Shown: positions 25,012 to 34,037 of the stretch, in pieces
Position numbering within the stretch: position 1 is the stretch's first letter
Layout of the letters: each line of letters starts with the position of its first letter
From: an uncultured bacterium
Lineage (GTDB): Bacteria > Cyanobacteriota > Vampirovibrionia > Gastranaerophilales > Gastranaerophilaceae
NCBI GenBank assembly: GCA_949293185.1
Contig: CASFCQ010000022.1
Coordinates: 1 to 55,009, forward strand
Direction: 5' to 3'
DNA length: 55,009 nucleotides
Program-made: the position numbers and the translations under genes
Notes under the pieces: generated by a model
Seen by the model: the letters and a program-made list of their open reading frames with translations, nothing else
What the model was told of the DNA's origin: nothing
The model's database searches: none

Positions 25012-25131
25012 GTGACACTCCAAAAATTCGTTCACGTCGCTTACCTCTCACAAAACCAGCCACCGGCTGCTTTTGTTCGGCAGAGCCTTATCACGAATTT
25101 TTCTCGCCTTATCACGAATTTTTCTCGGACA
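25012..25131 (+). repeat. Internal copy of the 99-bp palindromic repeat with a 21-bp tandem duplication
   Basis: It matches positions 1-99 with one change (CCTTATC in place of CCTTATA) and an extra copy of a 21-bp segment: units at 25085-25105 and 25106-25126. A further GC-rich palindromic stretch lies just before it (24959-25000, with CTCGA-gcct-TCGAG), so the whole may be a composite element. It fills the gap between the amidase/lysS terminator and the lysS stop. Confidence 0.9.
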
Positions 25132-25134
25132 TTT

Positions 25135-26637
25135 TTATTTGTTGTCTAACGGACGCATAGTCGGGAAGGCAATGACGTCTCTTATTGTTTGAGAATCGGT
25201 CAACAGCATAACCAACCTGTCGATACCCATACCCATACCGCCTGTCGGAGGCATACCGTATTCAAGAGAGGTGATAAAATCTTCATCAAGCTCCATAGCT
25301 TCTTCATCGCCGTTAGCTTTAGCCAGTGCCTGAGCCTCGAATCTGCTTCTCTGGTCAATCGGGTCTGTTAATTCCGAAAATGCGTTAGCCAGTTCCCAGC
25401 CGTTGATACGGGTTTCAAAACGTTCTGTCAATCTCGGGTTATCTCTGTGAACTTTTGCAAGAGGCGAAATTTCACGGGGATAATCTATAATGTGGCAAGG
25501 CTGGATTAAAGAAGGCTCTATTTTTTCTTCAAAAACAGCTTCTACAACTTGACCCCAGTTCATATCGTCATCAACGGGTACATTAAGTTTTTTGGCAGCT
25601 TCAACAGCCTGTTTGGAATCGTAAATTTCCATAAAATCTACGCCGGTTGCTTCTTTGATTGCGCCGAGCATGGTTTTTCTGTCCCACGGCGGAGTCAGGT
25701 CGATTTCATTTTCGCCGTATTTAATTTTCATTGTACCGAGAACTTCCTGTGCAACATAAGCAACCATGTTCTCTGTCAGGGTCATCATATCGTTGTAATC
25801 AGCATAAGCCTGATACAGCTCAATCATTGTGAATTCCGGATTGTGGCGTGTATCTATGCCTTCGTTTCTGAAACATCTGCCGATTTCATAAACTCTTTCA
25901 GACACACCGCCTACGATAAGTCTTTTTAAGTAAAGTTCAAGCGCAATTCTCAATGTTAAATCCATATCGAGTGCATTGTGATGTGTTGTAAAAGGTCTTG
26001 CGTTAGCACCGGAGGCTGTTGTTTGCAAAATAGGTGTTTCAACCTCTAAGAATCCGTGTTTTGCAAGATATTCTCTGATTTTTTGTATAATCAAACTTCT
26101 TTTTCTGAATGTGTCTCTGACTTCTTCATTCATAATCAGGTCAACATAACGTTGTCTGTATCTGGTTTCAACGTCTGTTAAGCCGTGGAATTTTTCCGGC
26201 AGCGGAAGCAAGGATTTTGAAAGGATTTTAAAATCTGTTGCTTTAATACTCAACTCTCCGCGCGGGGTTCTTCTTATAGTACCTTTAAAACCTACAATAT
26301 CACCGATATCTACGAGTTTTAAAGTTTTGATTTTTTCAGAGTCCATGTTTTCTTTGTGAGAAAAAATTTGAATTTTTCCTGATGCATCCATCAGGTCAAT
26401 AAACATTCCTGTGTTTCTTATTGCCATAACACGACCGGCAACATGGTACTCATCGTTAGTTTCTTCACCTGCCGGCAAATCTTTATATTTTTCCTGCAGA
26501 TTTTTTGCCGAAGCGTCTTTATCATAAGAATAGGGATAAGGGTTTATTCCTTTATCAGCCAATTCTGTTAATTTTTGAATTCTTGTATTTCTTATCGCAT
26601 TAAGCGTAGGTGCATTAAGGGTGTTGTTTTCTGACAT
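25135..26637 (-). CDS. lysS: Lysyl-tRNA synthetase (class II)
   Basis: Class II LysRS, 500 residues. It charges tRNA-Lys. An N-terminal OB-fold anticodon-binding domain (about 55-165, VAGRVMAIRNTGMFIDLMD) precedes the catalytic core: VETPILQ, motif 2 FRNEGIDTRHNPEFTMIELYQAY and motif 3 GGMGMGIDRLVML. ATG 26637 sits 7 nt after AAGGA; a TTG two codons earlier is less likely. The gene ends only a few bases before the palindromic repeat. Confidence 0.97.
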   Translation of the reverse strand: MSENNTLNAPTLNAIRNTRIQKLTELADKGINPYPYSYDKDASAKNLQEKYKDLPAGEETNDEYHVAGRVMAIRNTGMFIDLMDASGKIQIFSHKENMDSEKIKTLKLVDIGDIVGFKGTIRRTPRGELSIKATDFKILSKSLLPLPEKFHGLTDVETRYRQRYVDLIMNEEVRDTFRKRSLIIQKIREYLAKHGFLEVETPILQTTASGANARPFTTHHNALDMDLTLRIALELYLKRLIVGGVSERVYEIGRCFRNEGIDTRHNPEFTMIELYQAYADYNDMMTLTENMVAYVAQEVLGTMKIKYGENEIDLTPPWDRKTMLGAIKEATGVDFMEIYDSKQAVEAAKKLNVPVDDDMNWGQVVEAVFEEKIEPSLIQPCHIIDYPREISPLAKVHRDNPRLTERFETRINGWELANAFSELTDPIDQRSRFEAQALAKANGDEEAMELDEDFITSLEYGMPPTGGMGMGIDRLVMLLTDSQTIRDVIAFPTMRPLDNK

Positions 26638-26816
26638 TCTCAATTCCTTTTTGTTTAATCACTTAACTATAATCTTATCATCAACAAATTTAATATGAAA
26701 CATATTGCGCTAAATTAAACTTTAGAGTAACTGTCTGCTGTATGAAAATCATGCGGATTATTTTGAAAAAATTGTGCTACAATAATTTTTGATAATTAAA
26801 AAGAGGAGTTAACATT

Positions 26817-27062
26817 ATGGCTGTAGAACCTAAATTAATAGCAACAATACCGAGAAGCGCAACAGAACAGCTTCAAATTTCTATTAACGAATACAAAGGC
26901 AAAAGCTACCTTGATTTGAGAATTTTTTATACAACAGATGACGGTCAAAACTGGCTTCCGACAAAAAAAGGTGTAACAGTTTCTCCTGACAATTTAGAAT
27001 TGTTAAAAGATGCCGTTGATGAAGCCATGAAAGAATTAATGAGCCTCGAAGGGGCAGAATAG
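26817..27062 (+). CDS. PC4/p15-like transcriptional coactivator-type ssDNA-binding protein
   Basis: An 81-residue protein with the bacterial PC4/YdbC-like fold: QISINEYKGKSYLDLRIFYTTDDGQNWLPTKKGVTVSPDNL followed by a single C-terminal helix (LELLKDAVDEAMKEL). Relatives bind single-stranded DNA or RNA as dimers and may act in transcription or repair. ATG follows GAGGAG. Upstream is TGCTACAAT, an extended -10 type. It precedes priA by 86 nt, which is interrupted by a hairpin repeat, so a link with replication restart is only suggestive. Confidence 0.85.
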   Translation: MAVEPKLIATIPRSATEQLQISINEYKGKSYLDLRIFYTTDDGQNWLPTKKGVTVSPDNLELLKDAVDEAMKELMSLEGAE

Positions 27063-27103
27063 GGTTTTAATAGCCGCCGGCTCTAAATATGCAAAGAGCC
27101 GTC

Positions 27104-27127
27104 ATTCTGAGGCGTCAGCCGAAGAAT
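27104..27127. repeat. Small hairpin element, copy 2
   Basis: The hairpin is ATTCT-ga-GGC-gtca-GCC-ga-AGAAT with GTC before and CTAAA after. Compared with copy 1 at 109-130, the arms carry compensatory changes. It sits between the PC4-like gene and the priA start. Translation of the region gives a spurious N-terminal extension to PriA. Confidence 0.75.
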
Positions 27128-27148
27128 CTAAAGAACAAAAGGATTTTT

Positions 27149-29401
27149 ATGTCAAAAAACATTGACAATAAAACAGAACTACAAGAGGGCATGTTGAACA
27201 AATATGCCCTTGTTCTTACTTCAATAAAGGGTATAGGGGTAAAAACATTCAGCTATCTTATACCCGATGATATGAAACCCGTTATAAAAACAGGTATGCC
27301 AGTACTTGTGCCTTTCGGGCGCATGGGGCTGATTAATGCTTTTGTCTGCGGTTTTACAAACTATCTGCCTGACGGAATAAAAGCTAAGTCAATAGCAAAA
27401 ATCCTTGATTATACGCCGATTTTTGATTTGAATTACTTAAAGTTTCTGGAGTGGGTTGCTTCTTATTATGCGTGCAGCATACAAAACGTTATAGAATGCG
27501 CTGTGCCTATGAAATTTTTAAACGGCGTGCAAAAGGAACAAAATGAAAAGTATATTTCTTTTAAAACTTATGAAAACGCGTCTAAAAGACAGCAGGAAAT
27601 TTTAAAAATACTTGAACAAACCGGCAAAACCAGGCTCGTCGACTTTGAAAAATCCGCAAAAACCACACGTGCAACAGTGAACAAACTTGAGGCTTTGGGG
27701 TGTGTTGAAATAACGGAAGAACAGGTTTTCAGAAATCCGCTTTCCATCTTTAAATCTCAGGAACTCGAAGAGTTTCCCCGATTAATGGAAGAGCAGGAGC
27801 ACGCTTATAAAGAAATTGAAAAAAGGCTGGGTTCTCACAGTACAATACTTTTGCACGGTGTAACGTCTTCCGGAAAAACAGAGGTGTATTTTAAAGCAAT
27901 AAAAAAAGTGCTTGAACAGGGCAAAAACGTCTTGTTTTTAGCGCCGGAAATTGCTCTTGCGTCTGTTCTTACACAGCGTGTGGCAAGGCGTTTCGGTATA
28001 GACAAAACAGCGATATGGCACTCCAGTATTTCAGATGGCGAGAAATTTGATGTCTGGCAAAAGATTAAAAACAATCAGATAAGAATCCTTGCCGGTGCAC
28101 GCTCTGCAGTGTTTGCCCCGCTTAAAAATATCGGGTTGATTATAATTGATGAGGAGCACGACAGCTCTTACAAGCAAACCATGCCTGCTCCGAGATATGA
28201 CGCAAAAAAAGTTGCACAAAAACTGGCAGAACTTAACGAATGTCCTCTTCTTTTAGGCAGTGCAACTCCTGATATAAATACCTACTATTACGCTAAAAAT
28301 TCCGGCAACCTTCTGACTTTAAAAAGACGTTACAACGATTATCCAATGGCTAAAGTGCGTGTTATAGATATGAGAGAAGAACACTTTAGAGCCAATCACG
28401 GCGTTTTTTCAAGAGCACTGGTCAGCGCAATTGAGCAAAACCTTCGTGATAAGAAACAGACCATTATTTTGATAAACCGGCGCGGCTTTTCTACCTATAC
28501 CCAGTGTCTGGCATGCGGTGAGGTTATTCAGTGCCCGAAATGTGCTATTCCGCTTGTCTTTCACTCACAAACACAGACTTTAAAATGCCATTACTGTGAA
28601 CACGAACAGCCGATGGTTGAAAAATGTCCGAAATGCGGAAGCGAAGCTCTGCGAAACAGTGGCACAGGTGTTCAAAAGGTAGAAATTATAGCAAAAAAAC
28701 TTTTTCCGGATTGCAATATTGTGCGCTTGGACAGCGATGTTATGTCCAGAAAAAATCAGCATATTGAAATCCTCGATGACTTTAGAAACGGAAAAATTGA
28801 TATCTTAATCGGCACGCAGATGCTGGCAAAAGGGCTTGATAATCCAAATGTTACGCTTGTGGGTGTAATAAATGCAGATAACGGTTTTAACCTGCCGGAT
28901 TTTCGTTCCTGCGAAAGAGGTTTTCAGCTTTTAACTCAGGTAGCGGGGCGTGCGGGACGCGGCGACAACCCCGGGGAAGTTTATTTTCAAACATACAATC
29001 CTGATTTTTACGGATTGGAAACGGCTAAAGAACAGGATTACGAAACTTTTTATAAAACGGAAATAGAATCGCGCGAGGATTTTGATTATCCGCCATTCAG
29101 CCAGATTATACGTATAATACTTGCTTCAAAAAATCAATTCAGAGCGGAAAGAAGTGCTCAGGAGATTGCAATGCGCCTTAACGATGTTATTGACAAAATA
29201 CAGCTGACAGAACCTGTTGCTATACTCGGTCCGACATCGTGTGTGATTGAAAAATTGCAGGATTATTACAGATTCCAGATTCTTGTTAAAAACAAAATCG
29301 CTGAAAAGGGGCACAGGTTTGTGATTTCATTTTTGAATCAGGTTAAGCTGCCTGATGATATAAGGTTGACGGTAGACGTCGACCCGATTGATATTTTGTG
29401 A
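27149..29401 (+). CDS. priA: Primosomal protein N' (replication restart helicase)
   Basis: PriA, 750 residues. It recognises stalled forks and D-loops and reloads the replicative helicase. The N-terminal 3'-DNA-binding domain is followed by Walker A in GVTSSGKTEVY (about residue 235), the DEEH box (about 334), and a Cys-rich zinc insertion at about 452-505 (CLACGEVIQCPKC, CHYCEHEQ, CPKCGSEA). The C-terminal helicase motifs include QMLAKGLDNPNVTLVGV and QVAGRAGRG. I chose ATG 27149 with AAAGGA 6 nt upstream, because the frame before it runs through the hairpin repeat. Confidence 0.95.
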   Translation: MSKNIDNKTELQEGMLNKYALVLTSIKGIGVKTFSYLIPDDMKPVIKTGMPVLVPFGRMGLINAFVCGFTNYLPDGIKAKSIAKILDYTPIFDLNYLKFLEWVASYYACSIQNVIECAVPMKFLNGVQKEQNEKYISFKTYENASKRQQEILKILEQTGKTRLVDFEKSAKTTRATVNKLEALGCVEITEEQVFRNPLSIFKSQELEEFPRLMEEQEHAYKEIEKRLGSHSTILLHGVTSSGKTEVYFKAIKKVLEQGKNVLFLAPEIALASVLTQRVARRFGIDKTAIWHSSISDGEKFDVWQKIKNNQIRILAGARSAVFAPLKNIGLIIIDEEHDSSYKQTMPAPRYDAKKVAQKLAELNECPLLLGSATPDINTYYYAKNSGNLLTLKRRYNDYPMAKVRVIDMREEHFRANHGVFSRALVSAIEQNLRDKKQTIILINRRGFSTYTQCLACGEVIQCPKCAIPLVFHSQTQTLKCHYCEHEQPMVEKCPKCGSEALRNSGTGVQKVEIIAKKLFPDCNIVRLDSDVMSRKNQHIEILDDFRNGKIDILIGTQMLAKGLDNPNVTLVGVINADNGFNLPDFRSCERGFQLLTQVAGRAGRGDNPGEVYFQTYNPDFYGLETAKEQDYETFYKTEIESREDFDYPPFSQIIRIILASKNQFRAERSAQEIAMRLNDVIDKIQLTEPVAILGPTSCVIEKLQDYYRFQILVKNKIAEKGHRFVISFLNQVKLPDDIRLTVDVDPIDIL

Positions 29402-29496
29402 TTGGATGTTTAAATGTCCTTTTAAATACAGAATTGCTCTCAATTGGATTATTTATAATATAATATATTTATCAACTAATATTTGTGAGGGTGAAA

Positions 29497-30531
29497 ATGA
29501 AAGAAACTTTAGAAAAAATTCATAAAAATGCACTGGATGCTATTGAAAAAGTTCAATCCACTGCCGATATAGAAGAAGTTAAAAATACATATTTAAGCAG
29601 AAAAAGCGAACTTAATAATATCAAAAAAAATCTGAAAGACCTCTCTAATGAAGATAAAAGAATAGTAGGCTCTCTTTCTAACCAGATTACTAAAGATATT
29701 GAAGAAAAATTAAACGAAAAGTTTCAAACTTTTTACCGCAAAGAGCTTGACGAAAAACTTGAAAAAGAAAGTATCGATATTACCCTGCCGGGTTCTTACA
29801 CTCCGTTTGGTAAAGTTCACCCTCTGACTCAAACCGTGGATGAGATTGTGGAAATATTTCAGGGCATGGGTTTTTCTCTCGTGCATAACGAAAATTCGCC
29901 GGAAGTTGAAACAGAATACTTTAACTTTGATATGTTGAATACTCCAAAAGACCATCCGGCAAGAGACATGCAGGATACTTTCTATACGGAAGTTGCTAAA
30001 AATGTTGTTTTAAGAAGCCAGACTTCAGGCGCTCAAATCCATGAAATGCTTACAAGCAAACCGCCTATCAGAGTTATTTCTCCGGGGCGTGTATACAGAA
30101 AAGAATCCGTAAGCGCAAGAAAAAATAATTTATTCCATCAGATAGAAGGTCTGCTTGTCGATAAAGACATAACTTTTGCCGATTTAAAAGGGGTTATGAA
30201 CGAATTTTTAAGATTGTATTTCGGCTCGGCAAGACCTACCAGATTTAGAAGCAGCTTCTTCCCGTTTACAGAACCTTCTGCAGAGGTTGATGTTCAATGC
30301 ATTATGTGTCAGGGTAAAGGCTGCCGTGTATGTTCCGGTACAGGCTGGCTGGAGATACTTGGCAGCGGCATGGTTGACCCTAATGTTTTGAAAAATGTCG
30401 GTGTTGATCCTGAAATTTATTCCGGTTTTGCCTTTGGTATGGGGGTTGAAAGACTCGCAATGCTTAAATGGGGCATAGATGATATCAGGCTGTTTTTCAA
30501 CAACGATGTAAGATTTTTAAAACAGTTTTAA
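29497..30531 (+). CDS. pheS: Phenylalanyl-tRNA synthetase alpha subunit
   Basis: Alpha subunit of the heterotetrameric PheRS, 344 residues. An N-terminal coiled coil binds tRNA-Phe. The class II core follows: HPLTQTVDEIVEIFQGMGF, FDMLNTPKDHPARDMQDTFY, VLRSQTSGAQI, RVYRKESVSA and GFAFGMGVERLAMLKWGIDDIR. A Cys cluster (CIMCQGKGCRVC) is typical of bacterial forms. The start is ATG 29497 after GAGGGTG. The partner pheT is 20 kb away on the opposite strand; the two are separate in cyanobacteria as well, whereas most bacteria keep pheST together. Confidence 0.97.
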   Translation: MKETLEKIHKNALDAIEKVQSTADIEEVKNTYLSRKSELNNIKKNLKDLSNEDKRIVGSLSNQITKDIEEKLNEKFQTFYRKELDEKLEKESIDITLPGSYTPFGKVHPLTQTVDEIVEIFQGMGFSLVHNENSPEVETEYFNFDMLNTPKDHPARDMQDTFYTEVAKNVVLRSQTSGAQIHEMLTSKPPIRVISPGRVYRKESVSARKNNLFHQIEGLLVDKDITFADLKGVMNEFLRLYFGSARPTRFRSSFFPFTEPSAEVDVQCIMCQGKGCRVCSGTGWLEILGSGMVDPNVLKNVGVDPEIYSGFAFGMGVERLAMLKWGIDDIRLFFNNDVRFLKQF

Positions 30532-30637
30532 TATAATTTAATATTTTGCGACAAAAGTAACAAAAAAATTTTTTACAGTTTTTTTTATATCATATCAGGT
30601 GTTGCCTGTTGTGCTTCAGGTTTTTGAAGTTTAAATA

Positions 30638-30709
30638 CTCACTTTTTCAATACGTCGTTTGAAAATTTCGTTTACGTTACATTGTTTCTTATAACGAATT
30701 TTTCGGACA
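30638..30709 (+). repeat. Diverged, shortened copy of the palindromic repeat
   Basis: It starts CTCACTTTTTCAA, like CTCACCTTTTCAA just before the copy at 25012. It then has GAAAATTTCGTTTACG and ends TTATAACGAATTTTTCGGACA like the others. The central CAGCC/GGCTG part is missing. It fills the pheS-GNAT gap and stops just before the GNAT ribosome site. Nothing else is seen in 30532-30637. Confidence 0.65.
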
Positions 30710-30725
30710 AACAGGAGAGAAAGCT

Positions 30726-31463
30726 ATGGTTGTATCAGGAATATCGTCTAAAAACAGTGCTGTGACTTTCGGCTCGCAAAATAATCCCGTATCTAAATTT
30801 CAGATAAAAACCGATAATGGAACTCTTTATGTAAAAGAGTTTACGATAAAAGATGCCATGTATGATTCTAAAATGTACGAAATGGCAAAATTTTTTACGG
30901 ACAATTTTATTTACAACACAAATGACCCGTCGCTTACACAGTATAAAAACCCTGAAAATTTTGAAAAATATTTGAATATGCTGGATAAAATAACCCGATA
31001 TTATAAAGATATGTTTATAGAAGACGACGGAAATCTTACCGCACTGCAAGCCAGAAATGCCATAGGAGAACTTTGCGGGGCAGTTATTACCCAGACATTT
31101 AATGACAGCCATTCAGGTTTAAGCGATGACAAAACATGCTATGTTGACTCTCTGGCTGTTAAAAAGAAATACAGACACAATCATGTGGGCAGAATATTGA
31201 TGGATAAAGCCATAAACTGTTCCAAGGATGTTTATACGGATGTTTTTCTGGCTTCGGACAACCTTGCTGTGCCGTTTCAGGTTAAAAACGGTTACAGGGT
31301 AATGGATTATAACAATCCTGATGAAAAAGAAGTTATTGACCAAATCAATAAATTTCGCGGCGACTATCCGGATTACATAACATTTATGGATAAAAAAATA
31401 ACAAAAGACAAAGAACACAAACCCTGGTATCAAAGAATTGTTGAAAAAATGCATAAATCTTAA
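30726..31463 (+). CDS. GNAT-family N-acetyltransferase-like protein
   Basis: A 245-residue protein. The middle has the GNAT acetyl-CoA motif: CYVDSLAVKKKYRHNHVGRILMDKAI (about 140-165), with R/H-x-x-x-x-G-R as pyrophosphate loop, then VFLASDNLAVPFQVKNGYRVMDY, the usual C-terminal block. It should acetylate a small molecule or protein. The N-terminus has the short AVTFGSQ stretch, a kind of motif I associate with Melainabacteria proteins of otherwise different type. ATG follows GGAGAG. A bidirectional terminator separates it from fusA. Confidence 0.75.
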   Translation: MVVSGISSKNSAVTFGSQNNPVSKFQIKTDNGTLYVKEFTIKDAMYDSKMYEMAKFFTDNFIYNTNDPSLTQYKNPENFEKYLNMLDKITRYYKDMFIEDDGNLTALQARNAIGELCGAVITQTFNDSHSGLSDDKTCYVDSLAVKKKYRHNHVGRILMDKAINCSKDVYTDVFLASDNLAVPFQVKNGYRVMDYNNPDEKEVIDQINKFRGDYPDYITFMDKKITKDKEHKPWYQRIVEKMHKS

Positions 31464-31496
31464 TGTGCGTGTTTTATAAATTGTTAATTGCAATAT

Positions 31497-31531
31497 AAAA
31501 AACCGGCTATGTAGTTACATAACCGGTTTTT
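31497..31531. terminator. Bidirectional terminator between GNAT gene and fusA
   Basis: AAAAACCGG-ctATGTA / TACAT-AACCGGTTTTT forms a stem with runs of A and T at either side, suiting both convergent genes. Confidence 0.85.
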
Positions 31532-31554
31532 ATATTTATGAAATTTATCAGAAA

Positions 31555-33639
31555 CTAGGCAGAAACACCTGATTTTTCGATAATTTCTTTTTCAACGTTA
31601 GCAGGAACTTGTTCGTATTTAGCAAATTCCATAGAGAATGTACCGCGGCCCTGAGTTTTTGAACGGATATCAGTTGCATAACCGAACATTTCAGCGAGCG
31701 GAACCATTGCTCTGATTTTTTGGATTCCTGTACCTTCGATAATTTCCATACCCTCGATACGACCTCTCCTGGAAGCGATATCACCAACGATATCACCTGT
31801 ATTTTCTTCAGGTACTTCAATTTCTACTTTCATCATAGGTTCTAAGATGCAAGGTTTAGCTTTCTTACAACCTTCTTTGATAGCCATAGAACCGGCAATT
31901 TTGAATGCCATTTCAGAAGAGTCAACTTCGTGGTAAGAACCGTCGTAAAGTGTAACTTTAACGTCAATCATCGGGAATCCGGCTAAGATACCGCCTTCGA
32001 GGGCTTCTTCCATACCTTTTCTGGCAGGTTCGATGTATTCCTTAGGAATAGCACCGCCGACGATTTTGTTTTCGAATACAAAACCGGCATTTTCTTCTGC
32101 AGGTTCAATCTGGATTTTAACGTGACCGTATTGACCTTTACCGCCTGATTGTCTGATGAATTTAGAATCCTGATCAGCGTTGCCTCTGATAGTTTCACGG
32201 TATGCTACCTGCGGTTTACCAACGTTAGCGTCAACTTTGAATTCTCTTAACAATCTGTCTACGATGATGTCTAAGTGTAACTCACCCATACCGGAGATGA
32301 TTGTCTGACCTGTTTCAGTATCTGATTTAACACGGAAAGACGGATCTTCTTCAGCAAGTTTTTGAAGAGCAATACCCATTTTATCCTGGTCAGCTTTTGT
32401 TTTAGGTTCAATAGCTACAGAGATTACAGGTTCAGGGAATGACATTTTTTCTAAGATGATAGGTGCTTTTTCGTCGCACAGTGTATCACCTGTTGTAGTA
32501 TCTTTCAAACCAACGGCTGCGCAAATGTCGCCTGCGTAAACTTCCTGAATTTCGTTTCTCTGGTCAGCGTACATTTGTACAAGTCTTGAAATACGTTCTT
32601 TCTTGCCGTTTGTAGCATTAAGAACATAAGACCCTGCTGTCATTTTACCTGAATATATACGTAAGAATGTCAAACGGCCTACGTATGGGTCAGTCATAAC
32701 TTTGAAAGCAAGAGCAGAGAAAGGTTCTGCTTCTGATGAGTGTCTTTCAACTTTTGTACCGTCTTCGAGTTCGCCTTCGATAGCTTTAACGTCTACAGGA
32801 GAAGGAAGATAGTTAACAACGTTGTCTAACAACAGCTGAACACCTTTGTTTTTGAATGCTGTACCGCAGCAAACCGGAACGATTTTGTTTTCGCAGGTCG
32901 CTTTTCTCAAAACTTTTTTGAGTTCGTCAACAGTAGGTTCTTCACCTTCCAGGAACTTCATCATTAAGTCATCATCGAACTCGGAAATAGCTTCAACCAA
33001 AGCTGCATGGTATTCTTTAGCTTTGTCTAACATATCAGCAGGAATTTCTTCTTCTCTGATATCTGTACCGAGGTCGTTTGTATAAATTTCAGCTTTCATT
33101 GTCAAAAGGTCAATCAAACCTGTAAATTTATCTTCCGCACCGATAGGCAGCTGGATTGGATGAGCGTTAGCGTTCAATCTGTTTCTCAACTGGTCTACTA
33201 CACGGTAGAAGTTTGCACCTGTTCTGTCCATTTTGTTAACAAATACCATTCTCGGAACTTCGTATCTGTTAGCCTGTCTCCAAACAGTTTCTGACTGTGA
33301 TTGAACACCGCCTACTGCGCAAAATACTGCTACAACACCGTCTAATACACGTAATGAACGTTCTACCTCGATAGTGAAGTCAACGTGACCGGGGGTGTCG
33401 ATAATATTTAACTGGTGACCTTTCCACATAGCTGTTACAGCAGCTGATTGGATAGTGATACCACGTTCTCTTTCCTGATCCATAAAGTCGGTAACAGCAG
33501 CACCATCGTGAACCTCACCGATTTTGTGAGTTTTACCTGTGTAAAACAAGATACGTTCTGTTGTAGTTGTTTTACCTGCGTCGATGTGTGCAGCAATCCC
33601 GAAGTTTCTAACTTTTTCTAATGGGACTTGTCTAGGCAT
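31555..33639 (-). CDS. fusA: Elongation factor G
   Basis: EF-G, 694 residues, the GTPase that drives translocation of tRNA and mRNA on the ribosome. G1 is [14 protein letters not shown]3 DTPGHVDF, G4 [13 protein letters not shown]; domains II-V are complete, with the [12 protein letters not shown] and [12 protein letters not shown] stretches. ATG follows AAGGA. It is not in a str operon here (no rpsL, rpsG or tuf nearby) and has its own 400-nt intergenic space upstream, shared with the divergent SNF2 gene. Confidence 0.98.
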   Translation of the reverse strand: MPRQVPLEKVRNFGIAAHIDAGKTTTTERILFYTGKTHKIGEVHDGAAVTDFMDQERERGITIQSAAVTAMWKGHQLNIIDTPGHVDFTIEVERSLRVLDGVVAVFCAVGGVQSQSETVWRQANRYEVPRMVFVNKMDRTGANFYRVVDQLRNRLNANAHPIQLPIGAEDKFTGLIDLLTMKAEIYTNDLGTDIREEEIPADMLDKAKEYHAALVEAISEFDDDLMMKFLEGEEPTVDELKKVLRKATCENKIVPVCCGTAFKNKGVQLLLDNVVNYLPSPVDVKAIEGELEDGTKVERHSSEAEPFSALAFKVMTDPYVGRLTFLRIYSGKMTAGSYVLNATNGKKERISRLVQMYADQRNEIQEVYAGDICAAVGLKDTTTGDTLCDEKAPIILEKMSFPEPVISVAIEPKTKADQDKMGIALQKLAEEDPSFRVKSDTETGQTIISGMGELHLDIIVDRLLREFKVDANVGKPQVAYRETIRGNADQDSKFIRQSGGKGQYGHVKIQIEPAEENAGFVFENKIVGGAIPKEYIEPARKGMEEALEGGILAGFPMIDVKVTLYDGSYHEVDSSEMAFKIAGSMAIKEGCKKAKPCILEPMMKVEIEVPEENTGDIVGDIASRRGRIEGMEIIEGTGIQKIRAMVPLAEMFGYATDIRSKTQGRGTFSMEFAKYEQVPANVEKEIIEKSGVSA

Positions 33640-34037
33640 TTTGTTTTTCCTTTTTCTTCTTTTATTTATATTTCTACTACAATTTACAAACTGTCTTCCG
33701 TCTGTTGAACGGATTTTTTTAAACTTTATTATCAGGTGACAATGAGTTTAAAATTGTGTGACAATTGATATCAGACAGCAAACTGCCATCTTATAAAAAT
33801 CTTTACATAAAAATAAAAATTTTCAAAGAAATTGTTAAGAAAACTTTGTGTGTGAAAGAATTTTCTCAAACAATGTATTGTTATTTTCTAAATTTTGTGT
33901 ATAATTTTTATTAGCAGCATATAAAAGGTTTTTTGCTGCTGTTGTTTATTTGAGCAAAAGAGTGGTTGGCTGATTTGTTGGTCGAATGTTTTTCTTTTGT
34001 TTAAACAATTTTTTGTTTACTTATATATATAGAATCA
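33640..34037. other. 398-nt divergent intergenic region, fusA / SNF2 helicase
   Basis: It is AT-rich with no coding frame. It holds two direct GTGACAAT copies (33737-33744 and 33762-33769), the SNF2 promoter at 33878-33905, and a hairpin AGCAGCA/TGCTGCT (33914-33941) in the SNF2 leader. The fusA promoter was not placed with confidence. Confidence 0.6.
33878..33905 (+). promoter_or_regulatory. Sigma-70-type promoter for the SNF2 gene
   Basis: TTGTTA (33878-33883) and TATAAT (33900-33905), 16 nt apart. The leader to ATG 34038 would be about 125 nt. Confidence 0.65.

Noticed and set aside
27089-27148. N-terminal extension of PriA
   Set aside because: These codons translate the interspersed hairpin element; ATG 27149 has a proper ribosome site.
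33640-34037. tRNA or small RNA gene in the fusA/SNF2 gap
   Set aside because: No cloverleaf or terminator-bounded transcript could be drawn; only promoters and a simple hairpin are seen.
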